A DNA stretch of 29,860 nucleotides from an uncultured Fusobacterium sp. (GCF_905200055.1 NZ_CAJKIS010000029.1:1-29860); one strand, 5' to 3'; numbered from the stretch's first letter, positions 6,960-16,066 are shown. A program made the numbers and translations. The notes: generated by a model not told the origin, from the sequence alone.

Positions 6960-7907
6960 ATGAATTATTATGCTGGAGTAGATTTAGGAGGAACAAATAC
7001 TAAAATCGGAATTTTAAATAGAGAGGGGGATATCTTAAAAAGTAGAATAATAAAGACTTTATCAGCAGAAGGAGTAGATAATACTTTAGAGAGAATTTGG
7101 AAAACAATACAAGAATTAGCTCAAGAGCTTGATATAAATATAGAAAATATAAAAGGAATTGGACTTGGAATACCTGGGCCTGTGCTAGAACAAAGTATAG
7201 TGGCATTTTTTGCTAATTTTCCATGGGAAAGAAATATTAATATAAAAGAAAAATTAGAAAAAATTACAGGTATTGAAACAAAACTTGATAACGATGTAAA
7301 TATTATAGCTTTAGGAGAAGCTAAATATGGAGCTGCTAGAGGAAGTAAGAGTAGTGTAACAGTAGCACTTGGAACAGGGATAGGTGGAGGAATTTATATA
7401 GATGGCAAACTTGTTTCTGGAGCTAGAGGTGCAGGTGGAGAAGTTGGGCATATGAAAATAGTAAAAGATGGAAAACTATGTGGTTGTGGACAAAAAGGAT
7501 GCTTTGAAGCATATGTTTCAGCTACTGGTTTAATAAGAGAAGCTGTTTCAAGATTAACAGTGAATAAACAAAATCTTCTTTATAAGATGATAGATGGAGA
7601 TCTTATGAAATTAGAGGCTAAAGACATTTTTGATGCAGCTAGAGAGGGAGATGCTTTTTCACTAGATTTAGTAGATTATGAAGCAGAGTACTTAGCTTTA
7701 GGAATAGCGAATATTTTAAATATAATAAATCCAGAAGTGGTAGTTTTAGGTGGAGGAGTAGCTTTAGCTGGAGATATTCTATTGAATCCTTTAAGAGAAA
7801 AACTAAGTAAATATGCTCTACCGGTAACTTTAGAAGAATTAAAAATAGTTCAAGGTGTATTAGGTAATGAAGCTGGAATTAAGGGAGCTGTTGGATTATT
7901 TAACTAA
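6960..7907 (+). CDS. ROK-family sugar kinase, probably glucokinase
   Basis: Phosphorylates an intracellular hexose with ATP; glucose is the most likely substrate. The 315 residues show the ATP-binding DLGGTNTKIGIL (8-19), the catalytic Asp in LDNDVN (D112), the GTGIGGGIY phosphate loop (138-146), the sugar-contact EVGHM (161-165) and the ROK zinc motif CGCGQKGCFE (174-183). No DNA-binding domain precedes the kinase, so it is an enzyme, not a ROK repressor. I place the start at 6960, because the in-frame ATG at 6945 overlaps the GGAGGG ribosome binding site. It lies just upstream of mglBAC, whose binding protein has a glucose/galactose site. That suggests it phosphorylates sugar brought in as the free hexose. 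Other ROK substrates (fructose, N-acetylmannosamine, allose) cannot be excluded. Confidence 0.88.
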   Translation: MNYYAGVDLGGTNTKIGILNREGDILKSRIIKTLSAEGVDNTLERIWKTIQELAQELDINIENIKGIGLGIPGPVLEQSIVAFFANFPWERNINIKEKLEKITGIETKLDNDVNIIALGEAKYGAARGSKSSVTVALGTGIGGGIYIDGKLVSGARGAGGEVGHMKIVKDGKLCGCGQKGCFEAYVSATGLIREAVSRLTVNKQNLLYKMIDGDLMKLEAKDIFDAAREGDAFSLDLVDYEAEYLALGIANILNIINPEVVVLGGGVALAGDILLNPLREKLSKYALPVTLEELKIVQGVLGNEAGIKGAVGLFN

Positions 7908-8006
7908 TTAGATGAAAAGAAAAGATAAAAGCAAGAAAAAAATAGAAAAAAACAGGAACTAATTATCTTTAGTTTAAAAAGTTTTTATAAAATCAGAATA
8001 ACGGTA

Positions 8007-8035
8007 TTGACAAAGTTGAGAGAAAAGATTATATT
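8007..8035 (+). promoter_or_regulatory. Promoter of mglBAC
   Basis: A perfect TTGACA (8007-8012) and TATATT (8030-8035) are 17 bases apart. The leader of about 95 bases contains two AATTTTAA direct repeats (8059-8066, 8092-8099) spaced 33 bases apart, which could be regulator half-sites or simply AT-rich chance. The 231-base gap from the kinase gene has no other clear element. Confidence 0.75.
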
Positions 8036-8138
8036 TATAAGTGATAGTATAAAAATAAAATTTTAACTTCGTAAATAAATTATAAAGTTCTAATTTTAAA
8101 CAGTGTACGTTATATAAAATCTCAGGAGGTATTTTGGT

Positions 8139-9179
8139 ATGAAAAAAACAAGTTTAATACTAGGAGCATTATTATTAACAGCAGGACTAACTGGATGTGG
8201 AGATAAAAAAGAAGCTGCTCCAGCAGAAAAAGCAGCAGAAGCACCAAAAGCTGAAAAAAAATTAAACATTGGATTTACAGCTTATAAATATGATGACAAC
8301 TTTATCGCACTATACAGAAAAGTTGTATTAGCAGAAGCTGATAAAGTAAAAGATAAAGTTGAATTATCAATGGTTGACTCTCAAAACGCTCAACAAACTC
8401 AAAATGACCAAATAGACGTAATGCTTTCTAAAGGAACAGATGCATTAGCTATTAACTTAGTTGACCCAGCAGCAGGACAAACAGTTATGGAAAAAATTAA
8501 AGCTGAAAATGTACCAGTTGTATTCTACAACAAAAAACCTGCAAAAGAAGTTTTAGATGCTTATGATAAAGCTTACTATGTAGGAATTGACCCTAATGCT
8601 CAAGGAATAGCTCAAGGGGAACTTATCATGAAAGCTTGGAAAGCTAACCCTGAACTAGATTTAAATAAAGACGGAAAAATTCAATATGTTATGATTAAAG
8701 GAGAACCTGGACATCCAGATGCTGAAGCAAGAACTATCTATTCAGTAAAAACTCTTAACGATAACGGAATTGAAACTGAAGAACTTCATCTAGATGCTGC
8801 TATGTGGGATACTGCAATGGCAAAAGATAAAATGGATGCATGGTTATCAGGACCTAACGGAGATAAAATTGAAGTTGTAATTTGTAACAATGATGGAATG
8901 GCTCTAGGAGCTATCGAATCAATGAAAGCTATGGGTAAAAATCTTCCAGTATTTGGAGTTGATGCATTACCAGAAGCTCTAGTTAAAATTGAAGCTGGAG
9001 AAATGGCAGGAACAGTTCTTAACGACGCTAACGGACAAGGAAGAGCAACTTGGGATATGGTTGTAAACTTAGCAGGAGGAAAAGCTCCTACTGAAGGAAC
9101 TGAATGGAAACTTGAAGGAAAAGAAATCTTAATTCCTAGTATCGGAATTGACAAAGAAAATGTAGCACAATTTAAATAA
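8139..9179 (+). CDS. mglB: Galactose/glucose (methyl-galactoside) ABC transporter substrate-binding lipoprotein
   Basis: Captures D-galactose or D-glucose for the MglAC transporter. The 346-residue protein starts with a lipoprotein signal (MKKTSLILGALLLTAGLTGC, lipid-carrying Cys20) and an Ala/Glu-rich linker to about residue 41. The mature part follows E. coli MglB closely. The ring-stacking F55 and W223 are present, as are D53, H192, D194 and R198 (GHPDAEAR), the VICNND asparagine and FGVDALPE, all matching known sugar ligands. The calcium loop DLNKDGKIQ (174-182) is also present. It has a strong AGGAGG site (8124-8129) and consensus promoter. A stable hairpin after the gene probably lets it be made in excess over mglA and mglC. 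A lipid anchor instead of a free periplasmic form is the one difference from E. coli. Confidence 0.96.
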   Translation: MKKTSLILGALLLTAGLTGCGDKKEAAPAEKAAEAPKAEKKLNIGFTAYKYDDNFIALYRKVVLAEADKVKDKVELSMVDSQNAQQTQNDQIDVMLSKGTDALAINLVDPAAGQTVMEKIKAENVPVVFYNKKPAKEVLDAYDKAYYVGIDPNAQGIAQGELIMKAWKANPELDLNKDGKIQYVMIKGEPGHPDAEARTIYSVKTLNDNGIETEELHLDAAMWDTAMAKDKMDAWLSGPNGDKIEVVICNNDGMALGAIESMKAMGKNLPVFGVDALPEALVKIEAGEMAGTVLNDANGQGRATWDMVVNLAGGKAPTEGTEWKLEGKEILIPSIGIDKENVAQFK

Positions 9180-9201
9180 GATGAAATTATGAAACACTAA
9201 A

Positions 9202-9238
9202 TTAAAGGGGAGAATGTTTTATAACATCTCCCCTTTAA
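9202..9238 (+). terminator. Intercistronic stem-loop between mglB and mglA
   Basis: TTAAAGGGGAGA (9202-9213) pairs perfectly with TCTCCCCTTTAA (9227-9238), and ATGTT/AACAT can extend the stem. No U-run follows, so it is more likely a partial terminator or an RNA-stabilising 3' end for mglB mRNA than a full stop. Confidence 0.75.
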
Positions 9239-9271
9239 ATAAAGAACGACATTGTAACAAAAGGAGACGAG

Positions 9272-10774
9272 ATGAAAAATTTAGAATATATCCTTGAGAT
9301 GAACAATATTTCTAAAGAGTTTCCGGGGGTAAAAGCGTTGGATGGGGCTAACTTAAAAGTAAGACCACATTCTGTTCATGCATTAATGGGTGAAAATGGA
9401 GCTGGAAAATCTACTTTAATGAAATGTTTGTTTGGAATTTATGAAAAAGATGGTGGAAATATATTATTCGACGGGAAAGAAATAAACTTCCACTCTGCAA
9501 AAGAGGCACTTGATAATGGTGTTTCGATGGTTCACCAAGAACTTAACCAAGTTTTACAAAGAAATGTATTAGATAATATCTGGTTGGGAAGATATCCTAA
9601 AAAAGGTTTCTTTATAGATGAGAAAAAGATGTATGAGGATACTAAAAAAATATTTGAAGATCTAGAAATAGATGTAGACCCTCGTGCAAAAGTAGCTGAC
9701 TTAGCAGTTTCTGAAAGACAAATGATAGAGATAGCAAAAGCAGTATCATATAATTCGAAAATAATCGTGATGGACGAACCTACTTCTTCACTTACTGAAA
9801 AAGAGGTTGCACATCTGTTTAAAATTATAAATAAATTAAGAGATAAAGGTTGTGGAATTGTATATATTTCACATAAGATGGAAGAGATAAAAGCTATATC
9901 AGATGATATCACTATCCTTAGAGATGGAAAATGGATAGCTACAGAATCAGTTGCTAACTTAACAACTGAACAAATTATTAATATGATGGTAGGAAGAGAC
10001 TTAACAGATCGTTTCCCACCAAAAGATAACGAAGTAAAAGAGTGTATTTTAAAAGTAGAAGGACTTACAGCAGTACAACAACCATCTATTCAAGATGTTA
10101 GCTTTGAATTACATAAAGGAGAAATCTTAGGAATAGCAGGACTTGTTGGAGCTAAAAGAACTGATATAGTTGAAACAATATTTGGTATAAGAGAAAAAGC
10201 TGAAGGAAAGATTACTCTTAATGGAAAAGATGTAAGAAATAAAACTCCTAATGAAGCTATAGAAAATGGATTTGCTCTTGTAACAGAAGAACGTAGAGCT
10301 ACTGGTATTTATAGTATGCTAGATATAATGTTTAACTCTACAATCTCAAATCTAGATAGTTATAAAAATAAATTTAAACTATTAGATAATAAAAAGATGG
10401 CAGAAGATACTCAATGGGTAATTGATAGTATGAGAGTAAAAACACCATCACAAAGCACAAGTATAGGATCACTTTCTGGAGGAAACCAACAAAAGGTTAT
10501 TATAGGAAGATGGCTTTTAACAGAACCAGATGTACTTATGCTAGATGAGCCTACAAGAGGAATAGACGTTTTAGCAAAATATGAAATTTATCAATTAATG
10601 ATAGAACTAGCTAAAAAAGATAAAGGAATTATAATGATTTCTTCTGAAATGCCAGAACTTTTAGGTGTAACAGACAGAATACTTGTTATGAGTAATGGTA
10701 GAGTTGCTGGAATAGTAAAAACATCAGAAACAACTCAAGAAGAGATTATGACTTTATCAGCTAAATATCTATAG
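9272..10774 (+). CDS. mglA: Galactose/methyl-galactoside ABC transporter ATP-binding protein
   Basis: Powers sugar import through MglC. The 500 residues form two fused ATPase domains, as in all MglA/RbsA/XylG proteins. The N-terminal half has Walker A GENGAGKST (40-48), an unusual signature LAVSERQ (144-150) and Walker B IIVMDEPTS (164-172). The C-terminal half has a degenerate P-loop GLVGAKRTD (290-298), a good LSGGNQQ signature (401-407) and VLMLDEPTRGID (421-432). The degenerate second P-loop is normal for the family. The start at 9272 has AAGGAG (9261-9266) upstream. It is separated from mglB by a 92-base gap holding the stem-loop, and from mglC by only 18 bases. Confidence 0.95.
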   Translation: MKNLEYILEMNNISKEFPGVKALDGANLKVRPHSVHALMGENGAGKSTLMKCLFGIYEKDGGNILFDGKEINFHSAKEALDNGVSMVHQELNQVLQRNVLDNIWLGRYPKKGFFIDEKKMYEDTKKIFEDLEIDVDPRAKVADLAVSERQMIEIAKAVSYNSKIIVMDEPTSSLTEKEVAHLFKIINKLRDKGCGIVYISHKMEEIKAISDDITILRDGKWIATESVANLTTEQIINMMVGRDLTDRFPPKDNEVKECILKVEGLTAVQQPSIQDVSFELHKGEILGIAGLVGAKRTDIVETIFGIREKAEGKITLNGKDVRNKTPNEAIENGFALVTEERRATGIYSMLDIMFNSTISNLDSYKNKFKLLDNKKMAEDTQWVIDSMRVKTPSQSTSIGSLSGGNQQKVIIGRWLLTEPDVLMLDEPTRGIDVLAKYEIYQLMIELAKKDKGIIMISSEMPELLGVTDRILVMSNGRVAGIVKTSETTQEEIMTLSAKYL

Positions 10775-10792
10775 GAAAAGGGAGAGTAAAAA

Positions 10793-11812
10793 ATGAATAT
10801 TCGTAAAAAAGATGGAAGTATAGATTTTAAAAAATTACTAATTCAAAGTGGATTGTATCTTGTACTATTTTTAATGTTGGTATTAATTGTTGCAAAAGAA
10901 CCTTCATTCTTAAGTATAAGAAACTTTAAAAATATTATTACACAATCATCAGTTAGAGCAATTATAGCTCTTGGAGTTGCAGGACTTATTGTTACTCAAG
11001 GTACAGACCTTTCAGCAGGAAGACAAGTTGGACTTGCAGCAGTTATTTCAGCAACACTTCTTCAAGCTAGTACAAATGTTAATAAAGTTCTAGATATTGG
11101 AGAATTACCAGTAATAGTTGCTATTTTAGTTGTAACAGTAGTTGGAATGATCATAGGATCTATCAACGGTTTAATAGTTGCAAAATTAAATGTTCACCCA
11201 TTTATTGCTACTTTAGGTATGATGACAATTGTTTATGGAATGAACTCACTATATTATGACTCAGTTGGTAAAGCATCACCTATCTCTGGATTTAGTGAAG
11301 CATATAGTAACTTTGCTCAAGGAACTATCGGTTCAGGAAGCTTCTCAATATCATACTTAATTATATATGCTGCAATAGCAACAGTAATTATGTGGGTATT
11401 ATGGAATAAAACAAAATTTGGTAAAAACGTATTTGCTGTTGGAGGAAACCCAGAAGCAGCTAAAGTATCAGGGGTAAACGTTACAAGAACATTAGTTGGA
11501 ATTTATGCTCTATCAGGAATTTACTATGCATTTGGAGGATTACTAGAAGCAGGACGTATCGGTTCAGCAACTAACAACCTAGGAAATATGTATGAAATGG
11601 ACGCAATTGCAGCTTGTGTAATTGGAGGAGTTTCATTCTATGGAGGAGTTGGAAAAATCTCTGGTATCATTACAGGAGTTATCATTTTACAAGTTATCAA
11701 CTATGGATTAACTTATGTAGGAGTAAGCCCTTACTGGCAATATATTATTAAAGGTATCATAATAGTTGCAGCAGTTGCATTTGACTCTATTAAATATGCT
11801 AAGAAAAAATAA
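10793..11812 (+). CDS. mglC: Galactose/methyl-galactoside ABC transporter permease
   Basis: The membrane channel of the Mgl importer. The 339 residues contain about 8-10 hydrophobic helices, beginning near residue 14 after a short basic cytoplasmic tail. They include family signatures such as GVAGLIVTQGTDLSAGR (57-73), LNVHPFIATLGMMTIVYGMN and the conserved GNPEAAKVSGVNV loop that contacts the ATPase. The length matches MglC/RbsC permeases. It follows mglA by 18 bases with GGGAG as ribosome binding site and ends the operon at a clear terminator. Ribose-type permeases share this family, but the partner MglB fixes galactose/glucose as the likely cargo. Confidence 0.94.
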   Translation: MNIRKKDGSIDFKKLLIQSGLYLVLFLMLVLIVAKEPSFLSIRNFKNIITQSSVRAIIALGVAGLIVTQGTDLSAGRQVGLAAVISATLLQASTNVNKVLDIGELPVIVAILVVTVVGMIIGSINGLIVAKLNVHPFIATLGMMTIVYGMNSLYYDSVGKASPISGFSEAYSNFAQGTIGSGSFSISYLIIYAAIATVIMWVLWNKTKFGKNVFAVGGNPEAAKVSGVNVTRTLVGIYALSGIYYAFGGLLEAGRIGSATNNLGNMYEMDAIAACVIGGVSFYGGVGKISGIITGVIILQVINYGLTYVGVSPYWQYIIKGIIIVAAVAFDSIKYAKKK

Positions 11813-11835
11813 TAGGATGTAAAATAGAATAAAAT

Positions 11836-11867
11836 AAAAAAGTCTGGCTATTTAGTCAGACTTTTTT
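11836..11867 (+). terminator. Intrinsic terminator of mglBAC
   Basis: AAAAAAGTCTG (11836-11846) pairs with CAGACTTTTTT (11857-11867) and the stem extends inwards. The T run completes a strong terminator; the A-rich left arm could also work in reverse. Confidence 0.9.
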
Positions 11868-11945
11868 AATAACGACGATGAAAAATTTATAATTAGAGTA
11901 TATAAGAAAAATATTTGATATTCAACAAGAATTGAGACAAAAAAA

Positions 11946-11951
11946 TATAAT
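11946..11951 (+). promoter_or_regulatory. Candidate -10 box of the AraC-family gene
   Basis: TATAAT at 11946-11951 lies about 24 bases before the start codon, with no convincing -35 hexamer. A start of transcription here would give a very short leader that still includes the GGAG site (11963-11966). Confidence 0.3.
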
Positions 11952-11974
11952 AAAAACGACATGGAGAATGAAAG

Positions 11975-12862
11975 ATGCAAAATTGTGAAATAAAAACAAA
12001 TGAAAATAATGAAGAGTTAGTACAACATGGAGATTATGAATTTCCATGTGCTGTATATTTTTCTGATATAGATATATATACAGCTAGTGAGATAGCATGG
12101 CATTGGCATAAAGAGATTGAAATAGTAGTGCTTTATGAAGGAAATGTATCTTTAGAAACAGCAAAAGAAAGTATTATTTTAAAAAAGGGAGATGGAGTAT
12201 TTATAAATTCAGAGGAGCTACATTACTTTAAAAAGATAGGAGATGAAAAATGCGTATTGATCTCCTATGTTTTTGATAAAAGTCTTGTAATAGGAGATAA
12301 GGGGAGTATTATAGAGAGAAAATATATAGAGCCATTAGTGCAAAATAAAACTCTTTCTCTGTTTAAAATTTCAGAAAAATTAAGTAGAAAATTAGAAGAG
12401 GTATTTTTTGAATATGAAGATAAAAAATTTGGAGTAGAAATCAATATAAGAAATATTTTAAGTTCAGTTTTATTAGAGATAATAATTGAAAATAGAGAAA
12501 AATTAATAGAGAAAAAAACTTATAAAAATTTGGATAACCAGAGAATAAAAGGAATGTTAGATTTTATTCAAAAAAATTACTCTAATGAACTTACTTTGAA
12601 AGAGATAGGAGAGGCAGTATTTATAGGAGAAAGAGAGACATTAAGATGTTTTGCTAGAACAATAGGAATATCACCAATAGAATATTTGAAAAAATATAGA
12701 GTTAAAGTAGCAGCTAATTTGCTTACAACAACTGATTTACCAGTGACAGAGATATGTATACAGTGCGGTTTTAATAGCCCTAGTTACTTCTCAAAATCAT
12801 TCCAAAGAGTATTCAATGTAACACCAAGAGAGTATAGAAAAAATAAAATTGTAACTATGTAA
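11975..12862 (+). CDS. AraC-family transcriptional regulator
   Basis: A 295-residue regulator with an N-terminal cupin-type sensing domain (about 20-110, with WHWHKEIE at 42-49 and the KKGDGVFIN turn) and a C-terminal AraC/XylS DNA-binding domain (about 190-290). The latter shows both helix-turn-helix units: LTLKEIGEAVFIGERETLRCF and VTEICIQCGFNSPSYFSKSF, followed by the typical PREYRK end. The cupin probably binds a sugar or related small molecule. It sits directly after the mglBAC terminator on the same strand, so control of the Mgl operon or of galactose/glucose use is a reasonable guess. The sequence does not prove the target, and it could serve distant genes. Confidence 0.9.
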   Translation: MQNCEIKTNENNEELVQHGDYEFPCAVYFSDIDIYTASEIAWHWHKEIEIVVLYEGNVSLETAKESIILKKGDGVFINSEELHYFKKIGDEKCVLISYVFDKSLVIGDKGSIIERKYIEPLVQNKTLSLFKISEKLSRKLEEVFFEYEDKKFGVEINIRNILSSVLLEIIIENREKLIEKKTYKNLDNQRIKGMLDFIQKNYSNELTLKEIGEAVFIGERETLRCFARTIGISPIEYLKKYRVKVAANLLTTTDLPVTEICIQCGFNSPSYFSKSFQRVFNVTPREYRKNKIVTM

Positions 12863-12880
12863 TTTAAAATAAAAAAATTA

Positions 12881-12910
12881 TTCGAAAAAAATTAGATTAT
12901 GTGTTAAAAT
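12881..12910 (+). promoter_or_regulatory. Possible promoter of the YgiQ-der unit
   Basis: TTCGAA (12881-12886) and TAAAAT (12905-12910) are 18 bases apart in the 81-base gap after the AraC gene. No terminator lies in this gap, so readthrough from the regulator gene is also possible. Confidence 0.4.
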
Positions 12911-12943
12911 AAAGGGAAGTCTAAAAATAACAGGTGATAAATT

Positions 12944-14650
12944 ATGTTTTTACCTACAACGATAGAAGAGGTAAAGAAATTAGGATGGAACTACTTAGAT
13001 ATTATTTTAATATCAGGAGACACATATATAGATTCTTCATATAATGGAAGTGCTTTAATAGGAAAGTGGTTGTATAAACATGGCTTTAAAGTTGGAATTA
13101 TAGCTCAACCGGATATCAATAGTGATGTTGATATAAAAAGATTGGGAGAGCCAAAACTTTATTGGGCTGTATCTGCTGGTTGTGTAGATTCAATGGTGGC
13201 AAACTATACAGCAACTAAGAAAAAGAGAAGAAGTGACGATTTTACTCCAGGTGGAGAAAATACAAAGAGGCCAGATAGAGCCTCAATAGCTTATACAAAT
13301 CTTATTAAAAGACATTTTAAAAATAGTGAAGTGCCAATAGTTTTAGGAGGAATTGAGGCTAGTCTTAGAAGAATAACTCACTATGATTATTGGAGTAATA
13401 ATTTAAGACGTCCTCTTATCTTTGATGCTAAAGCAGATATTTTATCCTATGGAATGGGTGAAAAATCTATGTTAGAATTAGCTAGAGCAATTAGAGATAA
13501 AAAAGATTGGAGAGATATAAGAGGATTAAGTTATATATCAAAAGAAATCAAAGAGGGGTATTTAGAACTTCCTTCATATGAAAATTGTGTAAAAGATAAG
13601 AAAGAGTTTATAAAAGCTTTTGAAACTTTCTATCATAATTGTGATTCGATTTTATCTAAGGGGCTATATCAAAAGTGTGGAGATAGATATCTTATTCAAA
13701 ATCCACCAAGTGAAAATTTTTCAAGTAGAGAGCTAGATGCTATTTATTCAATGGAGTTTGAAAGAGATGTACACCCATATTACAAGAAAATGGGAGAGGT
13801 AAGAGCTTTAGATACAATAAAAACATCTGTAACAACTCATAGAGGTTGTTATGGAGAGTGTAACTTCTGTGCAATAGCTATTCATCAAGGAAGAACAGTA
13901 ATTTCGAGAACAGAGGATTCAATAGTAGATGAAGTTAAAGAGATTACTAAGATGAAGAAGTTTAAAGGAAATATAGCTGATGTAGGTGGACCTACAGCTA
14001 ATATGTATCAAGTTGAGTGTAAGAAAAAGTTAAAATTTGGAGCTTGTCAGGATAGAAGATGTCTTTATCCACAAAAGTGCCCAGCTTTGAAAATAGATCA
14101 TAGTAAACAGATAGATCTTTTAAAAAGATTGAAAGGAATAGATAAAATTAAAAAAATATTTATTGCATCTGGAATAAGATATGATATGATTTTAGATGAT
14201 AAAAAATGTGGACAGATGTATATGGAGGAGATTATAAAAGATCATGTGTCAGGACAGATGAAAATAGCTCCAGAACATACTGAGGATAAAGTGCTTTCAC
14301 TTATGGGAAAACAGGGAAAAGCACCATTAAAAGAGTTTAAAGAGAAATTCTATCAAATTAATAAAAAGCTTGGAAAAAAACAGTTTTTAACTTATTATTT
14401 AATAGCTGCACATCCTGGATGTAATGAAAAGGATATGCTCGATCTGAAAAGATTTGCATCAGCAGAGTTGAGAGTTAACCCAGAGCAGGTACAAATATTT
14501 ACACCTACTCCTTCAACATACTCTACTTTGATGTATTATACAGAGATGGATCCTTTTACAGGAAAGAAACTTTTTGTAGAAAAAGATAATGGAAAGAAAC
14601 AAAAACAAAAGGATATCTTAATTCCGAGAGAAAATAATAAGAGAAGATAA
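12944..14650 (+). CDS. YgiQ-family (UPF0313) radical SAM protein
   Basis: A 568-residue protein of unknown reaction. The radical SAM cluster motif is CYGECNFC (C302, C306, C309), preceded by the typical YgiQ lead VTTHRG. Upstream, the N-terminal 300 residues (FLPTTIEEVKKLGW, VVLGGIEASLRRITHYDYW-like segment) match the YgiQ architecture. A second cysteine group (CKKKLKFGACQDRRC...KCP, about 365-390) may hold another cluster or metal. It is shorter than E. coli YgiQ (about 739 residues), as in many anaerobes, mostly lacking a C-terminal tail. The ribosome binding site is AGGTGAT just before the ATG. Only 21 bases separate it from der, suggesting cotranscription. The substrate is unknown in all members I know of. 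Confidence 0.9.
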   Translation: MFLPTTIEEVKKLGWNYLDIILISGDTYIDSSYNGSALIGKWLYKHGFKVGIIAQPDINSDVDIKRLGEPKLYWAVSAGCVDSMVANYTATKKKRRSDDFTPGGENTKRPDRASIAYTNLIKRHFKNSEVPIVLGGIEASLRRITHYDYWSNNLRRPLIFDAKADILSYGMGEKSMLELARAIRDKKDWRDIRGLSYISKEIKEGYLELPSYENCVKDKKEFIKAFETFYHNCDSILSKGLYQKCGDRYLIQNPPSENFSSRELDAIYSMEFERDVHPYYKKMGEVRALDTIKTSVTTHRGCYGECNFCAIAIHQGRTVISRTEDSIVDEVKEITKMKKFKGNIADVGGPTANMYQVECKKKLKFGACQDRRCLYPQKCPALKIDHSKQIDLLKRLKGIDKIKKIFIASGIRYDMILDDKKCGQMYMEEIIKDHVSGQMKIAPEHTEDKVLSLMGKQGKAPLKEFKEKFYQINKKLGKKQFLTYYLIAAHPGCNEKDMLDLKRFASAELRVNPEQVQIFTPTPSTYSTLMYYTEMDPFTGKKLFVEKDNGKKQKQKDILIPRENNKRR

Positions 14651-14671
14651 ATTTTAATAGGGAGGTACAAA

Positions 14672-15997
14672 ATGAAGCCTATTGTTGCAATAGTTGGAAG
14701 ACCAAATGTTGGAAAATCAACACTTTTTAACAATCTAGTAGGAGATAGAGTTGCTATCGTTGACGATATGCCAGGTGTTACTAGAGACAGACTTTATAGA
14801 GAAACAGAATGGAATGGAACAGAATTTGTAATTGTTGATACAGGTGGACTTGAGCCAAGAAACAATGATTTTATGATGACTAAAATAAAAGAACAAGCTG
14901 AAGTTGCTATGAATGAAGCTGATGTTATTCTTTTTGTAGTTGATGGAAAAGCAGGGGTAAACCCACTAGATGAAGAGATTGCATACATTCTTAGAAAGAA
15001 ACAAAAACCTATCATTCTTTGTGTAAACAAAATTGATAACTTTGTTGAACAGCAAGATGATGTATATGATTTCTGGGGACTTGGATTTGAAAATCTAGTT
15101 CCTATTTCAGGGGGACACAAGGTAAACCTTGGAGACTTACTTGATTTAGTAACTGAAATGATAGAAAAAATTGAACTTCCAGAAGAGGAAGAGGATACAT
15201 TAAAACTTGCTATTATAGGAAAACCTAATGCTGGAAAATCATCTCTTGTAAATAGATTGTCAGGAGAAGAAAGAACAATAGTAAGTGATATAGCTGGAAC
15301 AACAAGAGATGCTATAGATACAGTTGTTCAATATAATGATAAAAAATATATGATAATAGATACTGCTGGTATCAGAAGAAAATCAAAGGTTGAGGAAAGT
15401 TTAGAGTACTATTCAGTATTGAGAGCTATAAAAACAATCAAAAGAGCAGATGTATGTATACTTATGCTTGATGGTAAAGAGGGGCTTACAGAGCAAGATA
15501 AGAGAATTGCAGGAATTGCAGCTGAAGAATTAAAACCAATAGTAGTTGTAGTAAATAAATGGGACTTAGTAGACAAAAATAAAGTTACTATGAAAAGTAT
15601 GAGAGAGGAGCTATATGCTGAATTACCATTCCTTTCATATGCACCTATTGAGTTTGTATCAGCATTAACTGGACAAAGAACTACAAAAATTCTTGAAATT
15701 TCAGATACAATCTATGAAGAATATACTAAGAGAATTTCAACTGGATTATTAAATACAGTATTAAAAGAAGCTGTATTGATGAATAATCCACCTACAAGAA
15801 AAGGTAGAGTAGTAAAAATCAACTATGCTACACAAGTATCAGTTGCTCCACCTAGATTTGTGTTATTCTGTAACTATCCAGAGTTAATTCACTTCTCATA
15901 TGCTAGATATATTGAAAATAAGTTTAGAGAATCATTTGGATTTGAAGGTTCGCCAATTCTTATTAGTTTTGAGAAGAAAAATGCAGAAAAAGAGTAA
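14672..15997 (+). CDS. der: Ribosome biogenesis GTPase Der (EngA)
   Basis: Needed for 50S ribosomal subunit assembly. It has the unique Der layout: two tandem GTPase domains and a C-terminal KH-like RNA-binding domain. Domain 1 shows GRPNVGKST (9-17), DTGG (56-59) and NKID (119-122). Domain 2 shows GKPNAGKSS (183-191), the DTAG motif and NKWDL. The KH-like end (about 355-441) contains PPTRKGRVVKINYATQ. The length of 441 residues is normal. The start has GGGAGGT about 7 bases upstream. It follows the YgiQ gene closely and ends at a strong terminator that begins 8 bases after the stop. Confidence 0.97.
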   Translation: MKPIVAIVGRPNVGKSTLFNNLVGDRVAIVDDMPGVTRDRLYRETEWNGTEFVIVDTGGLEPRNNDFMMTKIKEQAEVAMNEADVILFVVDGKAGVNPLDEEIAYILRKKQKPIILCVNKIDNFVEQQDDVYDFWGLGFENLVPISGGHKVNLGDLLDLVTEMIEKIELPEEEEDTLKLAIIGKPNAGKSSLVNRLSGEERTIVSDIAGTTRDAIDTVVQYNDKKYMIIDTAGIRRKSKVEESLEYYSVLRAIKTIKRADVCILMLDGKEGLTEQDKRIAGIAAEELKPIVVVVNKWDLVDKNKVTMKSMREELYAELPFLSYAPIEFVSALTGQRTTKILEISDTIYEEYTKRISTGLLNTVLKEAVLMNNPPTRKGRVVKINYATQVSVAPPRFVLFCNYPELIHFSYARYIENKFRESFGFEGSPILISFEKKNAEKE

Positions 15998-16004
15998 AAA
16001 AGAG

Positions 16005-16055
16005 AAAAGCTATTGTAAATTAATGAGCTATGTATTAATTTGCATAGCTTTTTTT
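16005..16055 (+). terminator. Intrinsic terminator of der
   Basis: A long stem (16005-16024 with 16034-16052, one bulged base and one G-U pair) with a 9-nt loop ends in seven T residues (16049-16055). Confidence 0.85.
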
Positions 16056-16066
16056 ATGATTTTCTC

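Noticed and set aside
7957..7974. Hairpin AACTAA/TTAGTT after the ROK kinase gene as a terminator.
   Set aside because: The stem is short and AT-only, and no T run follows directly.
8786..9154. Long open frame on the minus strand across mglB (similar ones at 9532-9912 and 24786-25124).
   Set aside because: These are antisense shadows of strongly conserved genes; they have no ribosome binding sites and no protein-like composition.
9244..11960. AACGAC-type motif seen before mglA (9245), after the mgl terminator (11871) and before the AraC gene (11955), considered as an operator.
   Set aside because: The match is short and not symmetrical, and the same string also occurs inside coding sequence (for example in trpS near 6397), so chance is likely.
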